A stretch of DNA of 18,592 bases from Verrucomicrobiota bacterium (GTDB taxonomy: Bacteria > Verrucomicrobiota > Verrucomicrobiia > Verrucomicrobiales > Akkermansiaceae), in the NCBI GenBank assembly GCA_008932955.1, contig WBXE01000024.1, forward strand, positions 1 through 18,592, written 5' to 3'. Shown piece by piece: positions 8,150 to 14,534 of this stretch. How positions within the stretch are numbered: the first letter of the stretch is position 1; each line of letters starts with the position of its first letter. Under the pieces are notes generated by a model that saw only the letters and a list, made by a program, of their open reading frames with translations, had not been told where the DNA came from and did no database searches. The position numbers and the translations under genes were made by a program.

Positions 8150-9511
8150 CTATGCTAGGTCGGCGGCGCGGAGGTGGGTGTGGATGGCTTTGCGGTCGGC
8201 GGCATCGGGGTAGCGGTTGAGGTACATTTGTTGGAGTGCGGCGGCGAGGGTGGCGCGGAGATCTTCGGTGGAGTTGGCGGCGGAGTGCCCGGCGCAAAGT
8301 TGGAGGGTGGCGAGCAGATTGCGGCGAGTGAATGTGTCGCGCTCGCGGCGGTGGCGGGCGAGACCGGGTGTGGTGCCTGGAGTGCCAGCTGCCTTGGCGA
8401 CGGTGGCATGAAACATGGCCAGGCGGGCAAGCAGTTCCTCGGTGTCAGGCAGGGACTGGAGTTGTGGATAGAGCGGAGTGAGGGAATCTGCCCGATACGA
8501 CTGGCCTTTCCAATGCACGAGCGGTTGTTCGCCGAGGACCAGTGTGCGGAGCATGGCCAAGGTGGCAGCTTCGTCGGGGGCTTGTGCCTGGTGCCAGATG
8601 AGCCAGCGGTTGCGGAAGGCGGGGCTCAGCACGCTGCGACCCGAGTATTCAGCCGGGTTGAGGGTGGCGAGCAAGCGGAAGTCGGGAGAAACTTCCACAT
8701 CGCCGCCCGGACCGAAGACTGTGCCATGGCCTTCGCTGAGGACCAGAGTGGCTGGGGCTTCCAAGGCACAATTGAGGCGTTCGAGCACCTGAGGTTCGGC
8801 TAAGTTCATTTCATCCAACAACAACCAGTGGCCGCGGCGCATCGCAACGGGCAGTGCTCCTTCTTGGAATTTCCATCCCTGATCGGATGGAATGAAGCGC
8901 CCCACCAGTTCGCCCGGATCGGTTTGACCATTGAGGTTGAGCCGGATGACCGGCTGGTTCAGCAAATGTGATAGATAGAGGATTGCCGTGGTCTTGGAGG
9001 CGGCCGTCACCCCTTCCAGAGCCACGGGCATGGCATGACGCGTGCCGGTGGCCACGGCGTGGAGGGTTTCGACAAACGCCTGATCGAAACACAAGCCGGC
9101 GAAACGCTCCGCACGTGGCACGAATTTGCGATCTGCCTCCGCACAATCCACCTCAGCGGGAAGAGTGAAATCTAACATGATACGCGTGTCACCATCGTTG
9201 CGGATTAGGGGCAATGCCGTGGTTTTAGCGAGTGGCGCGTCGCCTGCTGAGCCTATGGTTTCCAAGAGTTTGCCATCGCGGAGTTCTTCCAGAATGGCAT
9301 TCCACGGGGTGACTTTCAGGCCGTGATTGAGCGAACTTTCCAACAACGAGTTGTCCGCGTCCGGCCCGGCCACCACGCATTGGGCGGCGGTGAGTGAGCG
9401 GACCACGCGGTGGCCGCGTGCGCTGAGCAATGCACTGGCTTTTTCCATCTCCACGGTGTTGAAACCACGGAGACACACGGCGACGGATGATTTATTGAGG
9501 ATGGATGGCAT
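8150..9511 (-). CDS. BRCT-like domain fused to midasin/MoxR-type AAA+ ATPase
   Basis: The 453-residue product has an N-terminal region (residues about 8-80) with the layout of a BRCT domain: strand VAVCLRGF, helix TVEMEKASALLSARG, strand HRVVRSL, strand CVVAGP, then GLKVTPWNAILEEL with a Trp near the usual place. An AAA_5-type (dynein-related/midasin/MoxR) ATPase domain follows. Its Walker A is EGVTAASKTTA near residues 165-175, missing the Gly before Lys. Walker B is excellent (LLLDEMNLAEPQVLERLN, near 228-245), and sensor 1 is LLATLNPAEYSG. MoxR-type ATPases remodel or insert metal into clients together with VWA proteins, and the VWA gene is next downstream. The BRCT-like part suggests targeting to DNA-repair proteins or DNA; this is inference. 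The ATG start lies 21 bp downstream of a heptamer repeat array. Confidence 0.85.
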   Translation of the reverse strand: MPSILNKSSVAVCLRGFNTVEMEKASALLSARGHRVVRSLTAAQCVVAGPDADNSLLESSLNHGLKVTPWNAILEELRDGKLLETIGSAGDAPLAKTTALPLIRNDGDTRIMLDFTLPAEVDCAEADRKFVPRAERFAGLCFDQAFVETLHAVATGTRHAMPVALEGVTAASKTTAILYLSHLLNQPVIRLNLNGQTDPGELVGRFIPSDQGWKFQEGALPVAMRRGHWLLLDEMNLAEPQVLERLNCALEAPATLVLSEGHGTVFGPGGDVEVSPDFRLLATLNPAEYSGRSVLSPAFRNRWLIWHQAQAPDEAATLAMLRTLVLGEQPLVHWKGQSYRADSLTPLYPQLQSLPDTEELLARLAMFHATVAKAAGTPGTTPGLARHRRERDTFTRRNLLATLQLCAGHSAANSTEDLRATLAAALQQMYLNRYPDAADRKAIHTHLRAADLA

Positions 9512-9622
9512 GGGGGGATGATTTTGGATTTTGGATGTTGGATGTTGGATGTTGGATGTTGGGCTCTTTCAATAGACGCGCCGCTACAAAGCGACAGATA
9601 TTCTTGCGCGCTTGCGCAGGGC
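9512..9622. other. Spacer upstream of BRCT-AAA gene
   Basis: This 111-bp gap holds the heptamer array (9533-9560) and a short dyad, CGCTACAAAGCG near 9581-9592. A TTGAAA hexamer is present on the minus strand near 9566-9571, but no -10 box was found at a sensible distance. Confidence 0.4.
9533..9560. repeat. Tandem heptamer array, 4 x GGATGTT
   Basis: There are four exact head-to-tail copies of GGATGTT, preceded by the related GGATTTT. The array lies 21-49 bp upstream of the BRCT-AAA start codon, where copy-number slippage could change promoter or leader spacing. Confidence 0.9.
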
Positions 9623-10054
9623 TCACGTGCCGTCGGCGAGCTCTAGGCCGCACATGTCATCATCGTCAGTATTTTGGGCTGTGGGTTTGCAGATTTCCAA
9701 AGCGGCCTCCACCTCGGGGATGAGCCTGAGAATGGTTTCAGCCAGGTTGGGAAGGGACGTGATAACTTGGGTTTCCACACTCTCGCGGAGGCGGAGGTTT
9801 TGGAGACCGACGAAGGCACTGAGGAGATCCAGCGAGCGGGCGTCGAGGTGCTGGCGGATCCATTCCCAGCCCAGGCCGACCGGTTCGCAGTCCTTCCAAG
9901 CCAGAAAATCCCCCTCAATGCCCAGGTCATCAATGGCCTTGAGAGTGCCGTCGGAGTCCACCTGATGGACGCGGTGGACGCTGCCGATCTGGTAGTTGTG
10001 ATGGTTGTGGTTAGCCGTAATTTGAATGCGGGTGCCAATGGGTGCGGGTTGCAT
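9623..10054 (-). CDS. Uncharacterised small protein, GWEW paralog 2
   Basis: The 143-residue product belongs to no family I recognise. It is a tandem paralog of the next gene upstream (10061-10462). Both share an N-terminal beta-rich part (PIGTRIQITANHNHHNY here) that looks like a small SH3-like or KOW-like barrel. Both then have a W-x(n)-GWEW motif (LGWEWI, about residue 62) and a helical part, LSAFVGLQNLRLRESV. The C-terminus is acidic (TDDDDM). There is no signal peptide or membrane helix. The gene starts 6 bp after its paralog's stop and lies 111 bp upstream of the BRCT-AAA gene, so it may be the leading part of that operon. Function unknown. Confidence 0.7.
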   Translation of the reverse strand: MQPAPIGTRIQITANHNHHNYQIGSVHRVHQVDSDGTLKAIDDLGIEGDFLAWKDCEPVGLGWEWIRQHLDARSLDLLSAFVGLQNLRLRESVETQVITSLPNLAETILRLIPEVEAALEICKPTAQNTDDDDMCGLELADGT

Positions 10055-10060
10055 GATGGG

Positions 10061-10462
10061 TTAGGAATTGGTGGTTGGGGTTTCCACAGCCTGACTGGCG
10101 GTGAGGATGCGTTCCTTGAGGGACGTCGCTTGCTGGATGAGGGCGATGCGGATATCCGGACGGAGCTTGAGCATTTGCAAGCCGTCGAAAGCGGCCAGGA
10201 GTTCCAGAGCTTCGGCGGAGAGTTGGCCCTTGAGCCATTCCCAACCGATGTCGGAGGTGGCCTCACAGTCGCACCAGCGGATCCATCTGCCGGTTTGACC
10301 GTGCTCGTCGCGGGCCTGCAGGGTGGAGTCGTTGCAATCGACAGAGGTCACTTCATAACTCTCGCCTCGGCGGTAGTCGTGGTGTTCGAAATTGGCGATG
10401 GGGCGGATCCTGGAGCCAATGGCGAACGGACAGGGTGTGGTTGCTTTTCTGCGGTGTCTCAT
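10061..10462 (-). CDS. Uncharacterised small protein, GWEW paralog 1
   Basis: The 133-residue product is the paralog of the gene at 9623-10054. The aligned blocks are AIGSRIRPIANFEHHDYRRG, the Trp-containing GRWIRWCDCEA, IGWEWLKGQLS and LELLAAFDGLQMLKLRP. It starts with a basic MRHRRK stretch. The protein-level match over most of both lengths, with the nucleotide sequences clearly diverged, indicates an old tandem duplication kept under selection. It also shows that this strand is coding, not the long open frame opposite. Function unknown; the barrel-like N-terminus followed by helices could be a nucleic-acid or peptide-binding adaptor, but that is a guess. Repeat copy C lies just upstream. 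Confidence 0.7.
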   Translation of the reverse strand: MRHRRKATTPCPFAIGSRIRPIANFEHHDYRRGESYEVTSVDCNDSTLQARDEHGQTGRWIRWCDCEATSDIGWEWLKGQLSAEALELLAAFDGLQMLKLRPDIRIALIQQATSLKERILTASQAVETPTTNS

Positions 10463-10494
10463 GGTGGGGTTGGGATGGCTGGGGTATAAGGAAA

Positions 10495-10658
10495 ATGGAA
10501 AGGGCAGCAGCGGCGTTTTTAACCACTGATTTCACGGATTGAAGAGGATTGCACGGATAAGATATTCCTAGTCTATCAATCATCAGGCTAACTCAGAAGG
10601 TGAATGCCATAAGATACGTAAACCATTCATTATCTGCGGTTTCATTGTTCTTTCGGGG
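10495..10658. repeat. Dispersed inverted-repeat element, copy C
   Basis: It starts with ATGGAAAGG, then TTTTTAACCACTGATT, TCACGGATTGAAGAGGATT and GCACGGATAAGATA. It ends with TTCATTATCTGCGG, then TTTCATTGTTCTTTCGGGG. The interior matches copy B (TATCAA, GCTAACTCAGAAG, GAATGCC). The right end is shortened relative to B. It runs 17 bp into the 411-residue orphan gene, whose stop codon and last few codons come from the element. Confidence 0.75.
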
Positions 10659-11877
10659 TCGACAGGCCGACCGCCGAATCGGGTGCGAAGGCCTCTACGG
10701 CGAGAAGTTCCTCGTGCATGTTAGATATAGCAAGATGCCATTGGAAAACATCATAGAGGCGGGGGGCGAGCCACGGGAAGTCAGCAGCGTGAGCGAACAA
10801 GGCGGTGAGCTCGGGCACACGGCCGACCGTGCCATTGAGCCACAGCGGGCGCGACATGGCGGAGCAGGCCATTGCGGGATTGTGCAGCCAGGCGTCGGCG
10901 TTTGCGGCGGGGGTCATGTTGATGATGGCATTGCGGATGCGGGTGTGCGGGATGTTGGCAAGCGCCTGGTGCTGCCACCCGTCCGACGACGGTGACAGTC
11001 TGATGGATTTGGCACAGCGGAGGGCCAGGCCGCGTTGCCCGATGCGAAACATAAAGCAACCGAGACGTTGAATATGGGTGCGTGAGGTGCCGTCGTTCTT
11101 TTGTAGCAATTGCTCCATGCCGACTTCCTTTGTCAGACCATCAATCAAGGAGGCCTTTTCGGAGGGGTCGTCCATTGATATCCAGGCCGAAATTGCCGGC
11201 AGCATGGGTTTGAATAGCTGTATCTTGCCTGAGATAATGTCGGTCCGAATCCTTTCGTAGACGCGCGTTTTCAGATCCCTGAACGTGGGTTGGGTGAGCG
11301 CCACAAGATCAAGAGCAGCGGGCAATTCCCCTGCCGACACCTGAAAAAATACCGATTCACCGCGTTGAAGTTTGATGAGATCAGCTTTTTTGTCAGGCAC
11401 GGGAAAATTCGCATATCCTTCCAGCAAGCTCACCATCGAATTGACTGCCCGGCAGGCGGCTCCGACTAGGCGGGCGGGTGCTTGCGTGGCTTGGGCGCGT
11501 TGCCAAATGCGGCTTGGATACTCGTCCACAGTCAGCGGCAGGTTATCCGGGAAAGTCAAAGCGCCGCGGGCAGCAGCTTCGAGGAGTTGGCGTTCTAGCG
11601 ATGTCGGGCCAGATATGAACTCACCCAGAAACACGGTCTGTTCGATGGGTGTCCAGGCGCTGGCTTCCATGAAGAACATCCCGAAGGCGACGGGAGTTCG
11701 CTCGGCGGCGGGAAGCAGGCGCAGGAGCTTGGAAATTTCTCCGGGTGAGGACGTTTCTTCTGACCAGAACCAGTCCCACAGATCGGGCGATGAGGTGGCG
11801 GCGTTGAACGCTTCCCATTGGCTGAGCGCGTATTGATAAGCTTCGACTGGGGTATTCAGGATCGGAGTGTTAGACAT
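10642..11877 (-). CDS. Uncharacterised 411-residue protein
   Basis: I do not recognise this gene. The 411-residue product is predicted mostly alpha-helical with amphipathic repeats (for example LWDWFWSEETSSPGEISKLL, LPAAERTPVAFGMFFMEAS and PRLYDVFQWHLAISNMHEEL), possibly a HEAT/TPR-like solenoid. There is no signal peptide or clear membrane segment. ATG at 11875-11877 is preferred over the ATG at 11887-11889 because the latter overlaps the predicted -10 box. The stop codon TGA and the last residues (PKEQ) are encoded by repeat copy C, so the original C-terminus may have been longer. It lies 77 bp downstream of the second sigma gene and may be co-regulated with the sigma pair through a shared 13-bp box. 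Confidence 0.7.
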   Translation of the reverse strand: MSNTPILNTPVEAYQYALSQWEAFNAATSSPDLWDWFWSEETSSPGEISKLLRLLPAAERTPVAFGMFFMEASAWTPIEQTVFLGEFISGPTSLERQLLEAAARGALTFPDNLPLTVDEYPSRIWQRAQATQAPARLVGAACRAVNSMVSLLEGYANFPVPDKKADLIKLQRGESVFFQVSAGELPAALDLVALTQPTFRDLKTRVYERIRTDIISGKIQLFKPMLPAISAWISMDDPSEKASLIDGLTKEVGMEQLLQKNDGTSRTHIQRLGCFMFRIGQRGLALRCAKSIRLSPSSDGWQHQALANIPHTRIRNAIINMTPAANADAWLHNPAMACSAMSRPLWLNGTVGRVPELTALFAHAADFPWLAPRLYDVFQWHLAISNMHEELLAVEAFAPDSAVGLSTPKEQ

Positions 11878-11887
11878 AAGCTCCAGC

Positions 11888-11915
11888 ATGATAACCGGTT
11901 GGCAGTTTTTCCCAA
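11888..11915 (-). promoter_or_regulatory. Predicted sigma-70-type promoter of the 411-aa gene
   Basis: Reading the minus strand, TTGGGA (11910-11915) is a -35 box and TATCAT (11888-11893) a -10 box, with a 16-bp spacer. Transcription would start near 11881, leaving about 4 nt before the ATG at 11877. Confidence 0.45.
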
Positions 11916-11928
11916 GGTGATTTTTTTG

Positions 11929-11941
11929 AGTTGTGTCATAA
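11929..11941 (-). promoter_or_regulatory. 13-bp box TTATGACACAACT (copy 1)
   Basis: The box lies 13 nt upstream of the predicted -35 box of the 411-aa gene. The identical 13-mer lies 13 nt upstream of the -35 box predicted for the sigma operon (14393-14405). It could be an activator or UP-type element. Confidence 0.45.
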
Positions 11942-11954
11942 CAGGAACCTTTTT

Positions 11955-12878
11955 CTAAGCGGCGTCGGTGAATCCATCCAACTCGCGAATTCTGCTGGGG
12001 TGACGGAGTTTCTTCATCGCCCTGGCTTCGATCTGGCGGATCCGCTCGCGGGTGACGCGGAATTGACGGCCCACCTCTTCGAGCGTGCGACGCTGGCCGT
12101 CCTTGAAGCCGTAGCGTAGTTCGAGCACCTCGCGTTCACGCCCGGTCAATGTGCCAAGGACATTCCTGAGTTTCTCCCTGAGCATCGAGAAGCCGGCTTC
12201 CGCCATCGGATTTTGGGCGGACTTGTCTTCGATAAAATCTCCGATGGTGGTATCCAGCGAATTTCCGACTGGTGCATTGAGCGAGACCGGCTGACGGAGC
12301 ATATCGAGTACCGAGCTGACGCGTTGAACGGGAAGATGAATCTCTGCAGCGAGCTCCTCCGGCGACGGCTCGCGGCCGATTTCCTGAAGGAGTTGTCCTT
12401 GCACGCGCATCAGCTTGTGGATCATCCCGAGCATGTGAACCGGGATGCGGATCGTGCGCGCCTGATCGGCGATCGCGCGGGTGATCGCCTGGCGGATCCA
12501 CCAACTGGCATAAGTGGAGAACTTGTAGCCGAGGCGGTACTCGAATCTATCGACAGCCTTCATCAGTCCCATGTTGCCTTCCTGGATCAGATCGAGGAAT
12601 GGCATGCCGCGGTTGGCGTATTTCTTGGCGATGAAAACCACCAGGCGGAGGTTGGCCTCGATCATTTCCCGCTTGGCTTGATCGGCCACCCCGGTATCTG
12701 CGCTCTCCATGCGTTTGAAAATTTTGACTTCCTGCTCGCGGGTCAGCAAAGTGCCCTTGCCCAATTGGCGGAAATACAGCCGCTCCGGGTCGCCATGGCT
12801 GTCCGCCGCCACGGCGGGTTGGCTCCGGTCATCGTCGTCGCCATAGGCAGGTTCTTGGTGTTCTTGGGTGTTTCGCAT
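11955..12878 (-). CDS. RpoD/RpoS-like sigma-70 factor (group 2 type)
   Basis: The 307-residue product is a primary-like sigma factor that would direct RNA polymerase to -10/-35 promoters. Region 1.2 is near residues 30-60 (PERLYFRQLGKGTLLTREQE). Region 2 is near 70-140, with NLRLVVFIAKKYANRG, DLIQEGNMGLMKAVDRF and the DNA-melting stretch YKFSTYASWWIRQAI. Region 3 is near 145-225. Region 4 is near 240-300, ending in the RpoD/RpoS-type helix-turn-helix TLEEVGRQFRVTRERIRQIE. Region 1.1 is absent, and the length is far below that of a typical RpoD, so this is an alternative group-2 factor. The N-terminus is acidic (YGDDDDRSQ). The gene follows a second sigma gene with only 23 bp between them, an operon-like arrangement. 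An ATG start with no good ribosome-binding site is used. Confidence 0.95.
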   Translation of the reverse strand: MRNTQEHQEPAYGDDDDRSQPAVAADSHGDPERLYFRQLGKGTLLTREQEVKIFKRMESADTGVADQAKREMIEANLRLVVFIAKKYANRGMPFLDLIQEGNMGLMKAVDRFEYRLGYKFSTYASWWIRQAITRAIADQARTIRIPVHMLGMIHKLMRVQGQLLQEIGREPSPEELAAEIHLPVQRVSSVLDMLRQPVSLNAPVGNSLDTTIGDFIEDKSAQNPMAEAGFSMLREKLRNVLGTLTGREREVLELRYGFKDGQRRTLEEVGRQFRVTRERIRQIEARAMKKLRHPSRIRELDGFTDAA

Positions 12879-12901
12879 GAAAGAAGAGGTTTTTTGATGT
12901 A

Positions 12902-14053
12902 TTAGGCGGCGATGGAACTCTGGGTGCTGTGGAGGCGGATCATCGCGTCCCGGCGCATTCTCGCCTCATCCACATTTTTGGTATGCAGCGATTCGCGGAT
13001 GCGTTTGCTTTGACCGGCAGCGGATTTGACCATGAGGTTGCAGAACCAAATGCCGTTGTTGTTCCAGATGTGGTGGTTGGGGTTGCTCTCGACCGAACGC
13101 ATGGCCAAGCCGGCGGTCTTCGGTTTTCCAGAGGTCGTGGACGCCGGAGCTGCCGCATCGCCACACGGATTGGCGGCGGCAGTCATCTTGTTCATCACCG
13201 GCTTGGACTGCCCCTTGGATTTAACAAAACTCCGGATTGTTTCCACAGCGTCCGCCAGGATCTGGCGGACCCGTTCGCCGCTAATCCCAAATTCGGATCC
13301 AATCTCCTCCAGCGTGTGCTTGCATTCGTTGCCGAGGCCGAAGCGCAGCTTGAGCACCGCGAGTTCGCGATGGGTCAGCATTTTGGCGGCGTCATGGAGC
13401 CATTTCAAGTGGACGGAAGTGTCCATGGATTCCGCCGGATGAACGACAGAAGGGTCTGCAATGAAGTCGATGATCGTCGCTCCATCCGCATCTCCGACCA
13501 GGGCATTCATCGAAAGGGTCTGCCGGTCCATGGCGAGCAGGGAACGGACCCGGCCAAGCGGCAGATCCATCGCCCAGGCAATCTCCTCGGCCGATGGCTC
13601 ATAGCTGAAATCCTTGCAAAGCCGCTCCACCACGACTTTTAGCTCGCGGAGCGCCTTGAGTTGGCCCTCCGGAATGCGAATCGTGCGCGCCTGCTTGGAG
13701 ATGGCACGGCTCATTGCCTGTTGAATCCATGGCGTGGCATAGGTGGATAGCCTGAAGCCGCGACGGTAATCGAACTTCTCGATGGCCTTGATCAAGCCGA
13801 TGGTGCCCTCGTGCATCAGGTCTTTTTTTTCCAGCCCGAATTTCGCGTATTTGCCGACCATGGCAGCCACCAGTCCCTGGTTGGCCATGATCAGGTCGTT
13901 CCTGGCATCGCTGGCAATCCTATGCCAGTGGCGGAGTCCGCCGGATGCGTGGCCGGGATTCTTTTGAAGCTCGGCGAGGTGATTTTCGGCGCTTTCGATG
14001 CGCTTGAAGAGTTCCAGATTCCGTTCGTGGGCAGGCATTTGGGGCGAGGTCAT
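12902..14053 (-). CDS. Sigma-70 factor with C-terminal integrase arm-type domain
   Basis: The 383-residue product has sigma regions 2 (near 45-125: LIMANQGLVAAMVGKYAKFG, LMHEGTIGLIKAIEKF, FRLSTYATPWIQQAM), 3 (near 130-200) and 4 (near 220-275: HTLEEIGSEFGISGERVRQI). After an Ala/Thr/Lys-rich linker (283-322), the last 55 residues (IWNNNGIWFCNLMVKS, SKRIRESLHTKNVDEARMRR) match the pattern of the arm-type/AP2-like N-terminal domain of tyrosine integrases: aromatic strands, a basic hairpin, then a helix starting T-x-N-x-x-E-A. This would be an extra DNA-binding domain. ATG at 14051-14053 is chosen since a TAGAAT -10-like box lies 10 bp upstream; an in-frame ATG at 14161 adds a low-complexity Pro/Met-rich stretch. 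It is the first gene of the sigma pair. Confidence 0.9.
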   Translation of the reverse strand: MTSPQMPAHERNLELFKRIESAENHLAELQKNPGHASGGLRHWHRIASDARNDLIMANQGLVAAMVGKYAKFGLEKKDLMHEGTIGLIKAIEKFDYRRGFRLSTYATPWIQQAMSRAISKQARTIRIPEGQLKALRELKVVVERLCKDFSYEPSAEEIAWAMDLPLGRVRSLLAMDRQTLSMNALVGDADGATIIDFIADPSVVHPAESMDTSVHLKWLHDAAKMLTHRELAVLKLRFGLGNECKHTLEEIGSEFGISGERVRQILADAVETIRSFVKSKGQSKPVMNKMTAAANPCGDAAAPASTTSGKPKTAGLAMRSVESNPNHHIWNNNGIWFCNLMVKSAAGQSKRIRESLHTKNVDEARMRRDAMIRLHSTQSSIAA

Positions 14054-14101
14054 GCCCAAGTGGATTCTACTGTTTATTACATCATTCCGTTCGTGGGCAG
14101 G
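14018..14101. repeat. 18-bp direct repeat around the sigma gene start
   Basis: ATTCCGTTCGTGGGCAGG occurs exactly at 14018-14035 (inside the gene, encoding PAHERN) and at 14084-14101 (upstream). The copies are 66 bp apart. The upstream copy lies in the -35 area of the TAGAAT -10-like box at 14064-14069, so it may be an operator pair, or a remnant of a local duplication. Confidence 0.7.
14064..14069 (-). promoter_or_regulatory. Possible proximal -10 box of the sigma operon
   Basis: TAGAAT on the minus strand lies 10 bp upstream of the ATG at 14053. No good -35 hexamer accompanies it; the upstream copy of the 18-bp direct repeat occupies that place, so this promoter would need an activator or be weak. 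Confidence 0.3.
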
Positions 14102-14350
14102 TCTGAGGAGGGGCAAGGGCATGAGAGGCATGGGCGTGAGGGTACTGGGATGGAACGGCACCGGTTTTTCAACCGGGGCACGAGGGGACGTTCGCGCCGG
14201 AAAGCGCGGGGACGAAATCGTGGAGACGGAGGCCTGTTTTAAATCAACAGGGGCTCAATTCGCTGAGATGGCAATCCGGCCGCGTGCTCGCGGAAAGGTC
14301 CGGATCGTGAGCTGGGGTAAGTTTGGCCGTTGCCACTCAGGCTGGGGCTT
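14102..14350. other. Leader region between sigma promoter and sigma gene
   Basis: If the distal promoter at 14351-14379 is used, the sigma mRNA has an approximately 290-nt leader through this stretch. It contains a short hairpin, CCGCG-TGCT-CGCGG (14280-14293). I saw no recognised riboswitch and no convincing gene. Confidence 0.35.
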
Positions 14351-14379
14351 ATACTATCAGAAATGACCGAATTTTTCAA
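14351..14379 (-). promoter_or_regulatory. Predicted sigma-70-type promoter of the sigma operon
   Basis: On the minus strand, TTGAAA (14374-14379) and TAGTAT (14351-14356) are separated by 17 bp, with TGA just before the -10 box (extended -10). It faces the sigma gene pair. Confidence 0.5.
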
Positions 14380-14392
14380 GCAAGCGGTGGAA

Positions 14393-14405
14393 AGTTGTGT
14401 CATAA
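14393..14405 (-). promoter_or_regulatory. 13-bp box TTATGACACAACT (copy 2)
   Basis: This is an exact copy of the box at 11929-11941, again 13 nt upstream of a predicted -35 hexamer. The core ATGACAC also occurs at 18228-18234 in the MerR promoter region, in the opposite orientation relative to the gene. Confidence 0.45.
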
Positions 14406-14534
14406 AAAACGGGCAGGATGGCGACGAAAAATGGGCAGGGACGGCGGCGGGCTTCAGTTGACTATTTTAACGGATTGGAAAGGCATGTATAGATCTTATT
14501 CTGGTTTTAACTACCCCTACCAGCCCTCTTCAAA
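14406..14534. other. Spacer downstream of the ankyrin gene
   Basis: This stretch is AT-richer than the surrounding genes. I found no convincing terminator hairpin followed by a T tract for the ankyrin gene and no coding potential. Confidence 0.35.

Noticed and set aside
9601..9622. GC-rich hairpin after the GWEW paralog as a terminator
   Set aside because: The stem is only about 5 bp and the following sequence is not T-rich.
9674..10489. A 271-codon plus-strand open frame across both GWEW genes
   Set aside because: The two minus-strand frames beneath it align with each other at protein level, showing that the minus strand is coding. The plus frame is a by-product of GC-rich codon use.
559..10658. 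CRISPR array suggested by repeated CACGGAT words
   Set aside because: Repeats are within inverted-repeat elements, not evenly spaced direct repeats with unique spacers; no cas genes are present.
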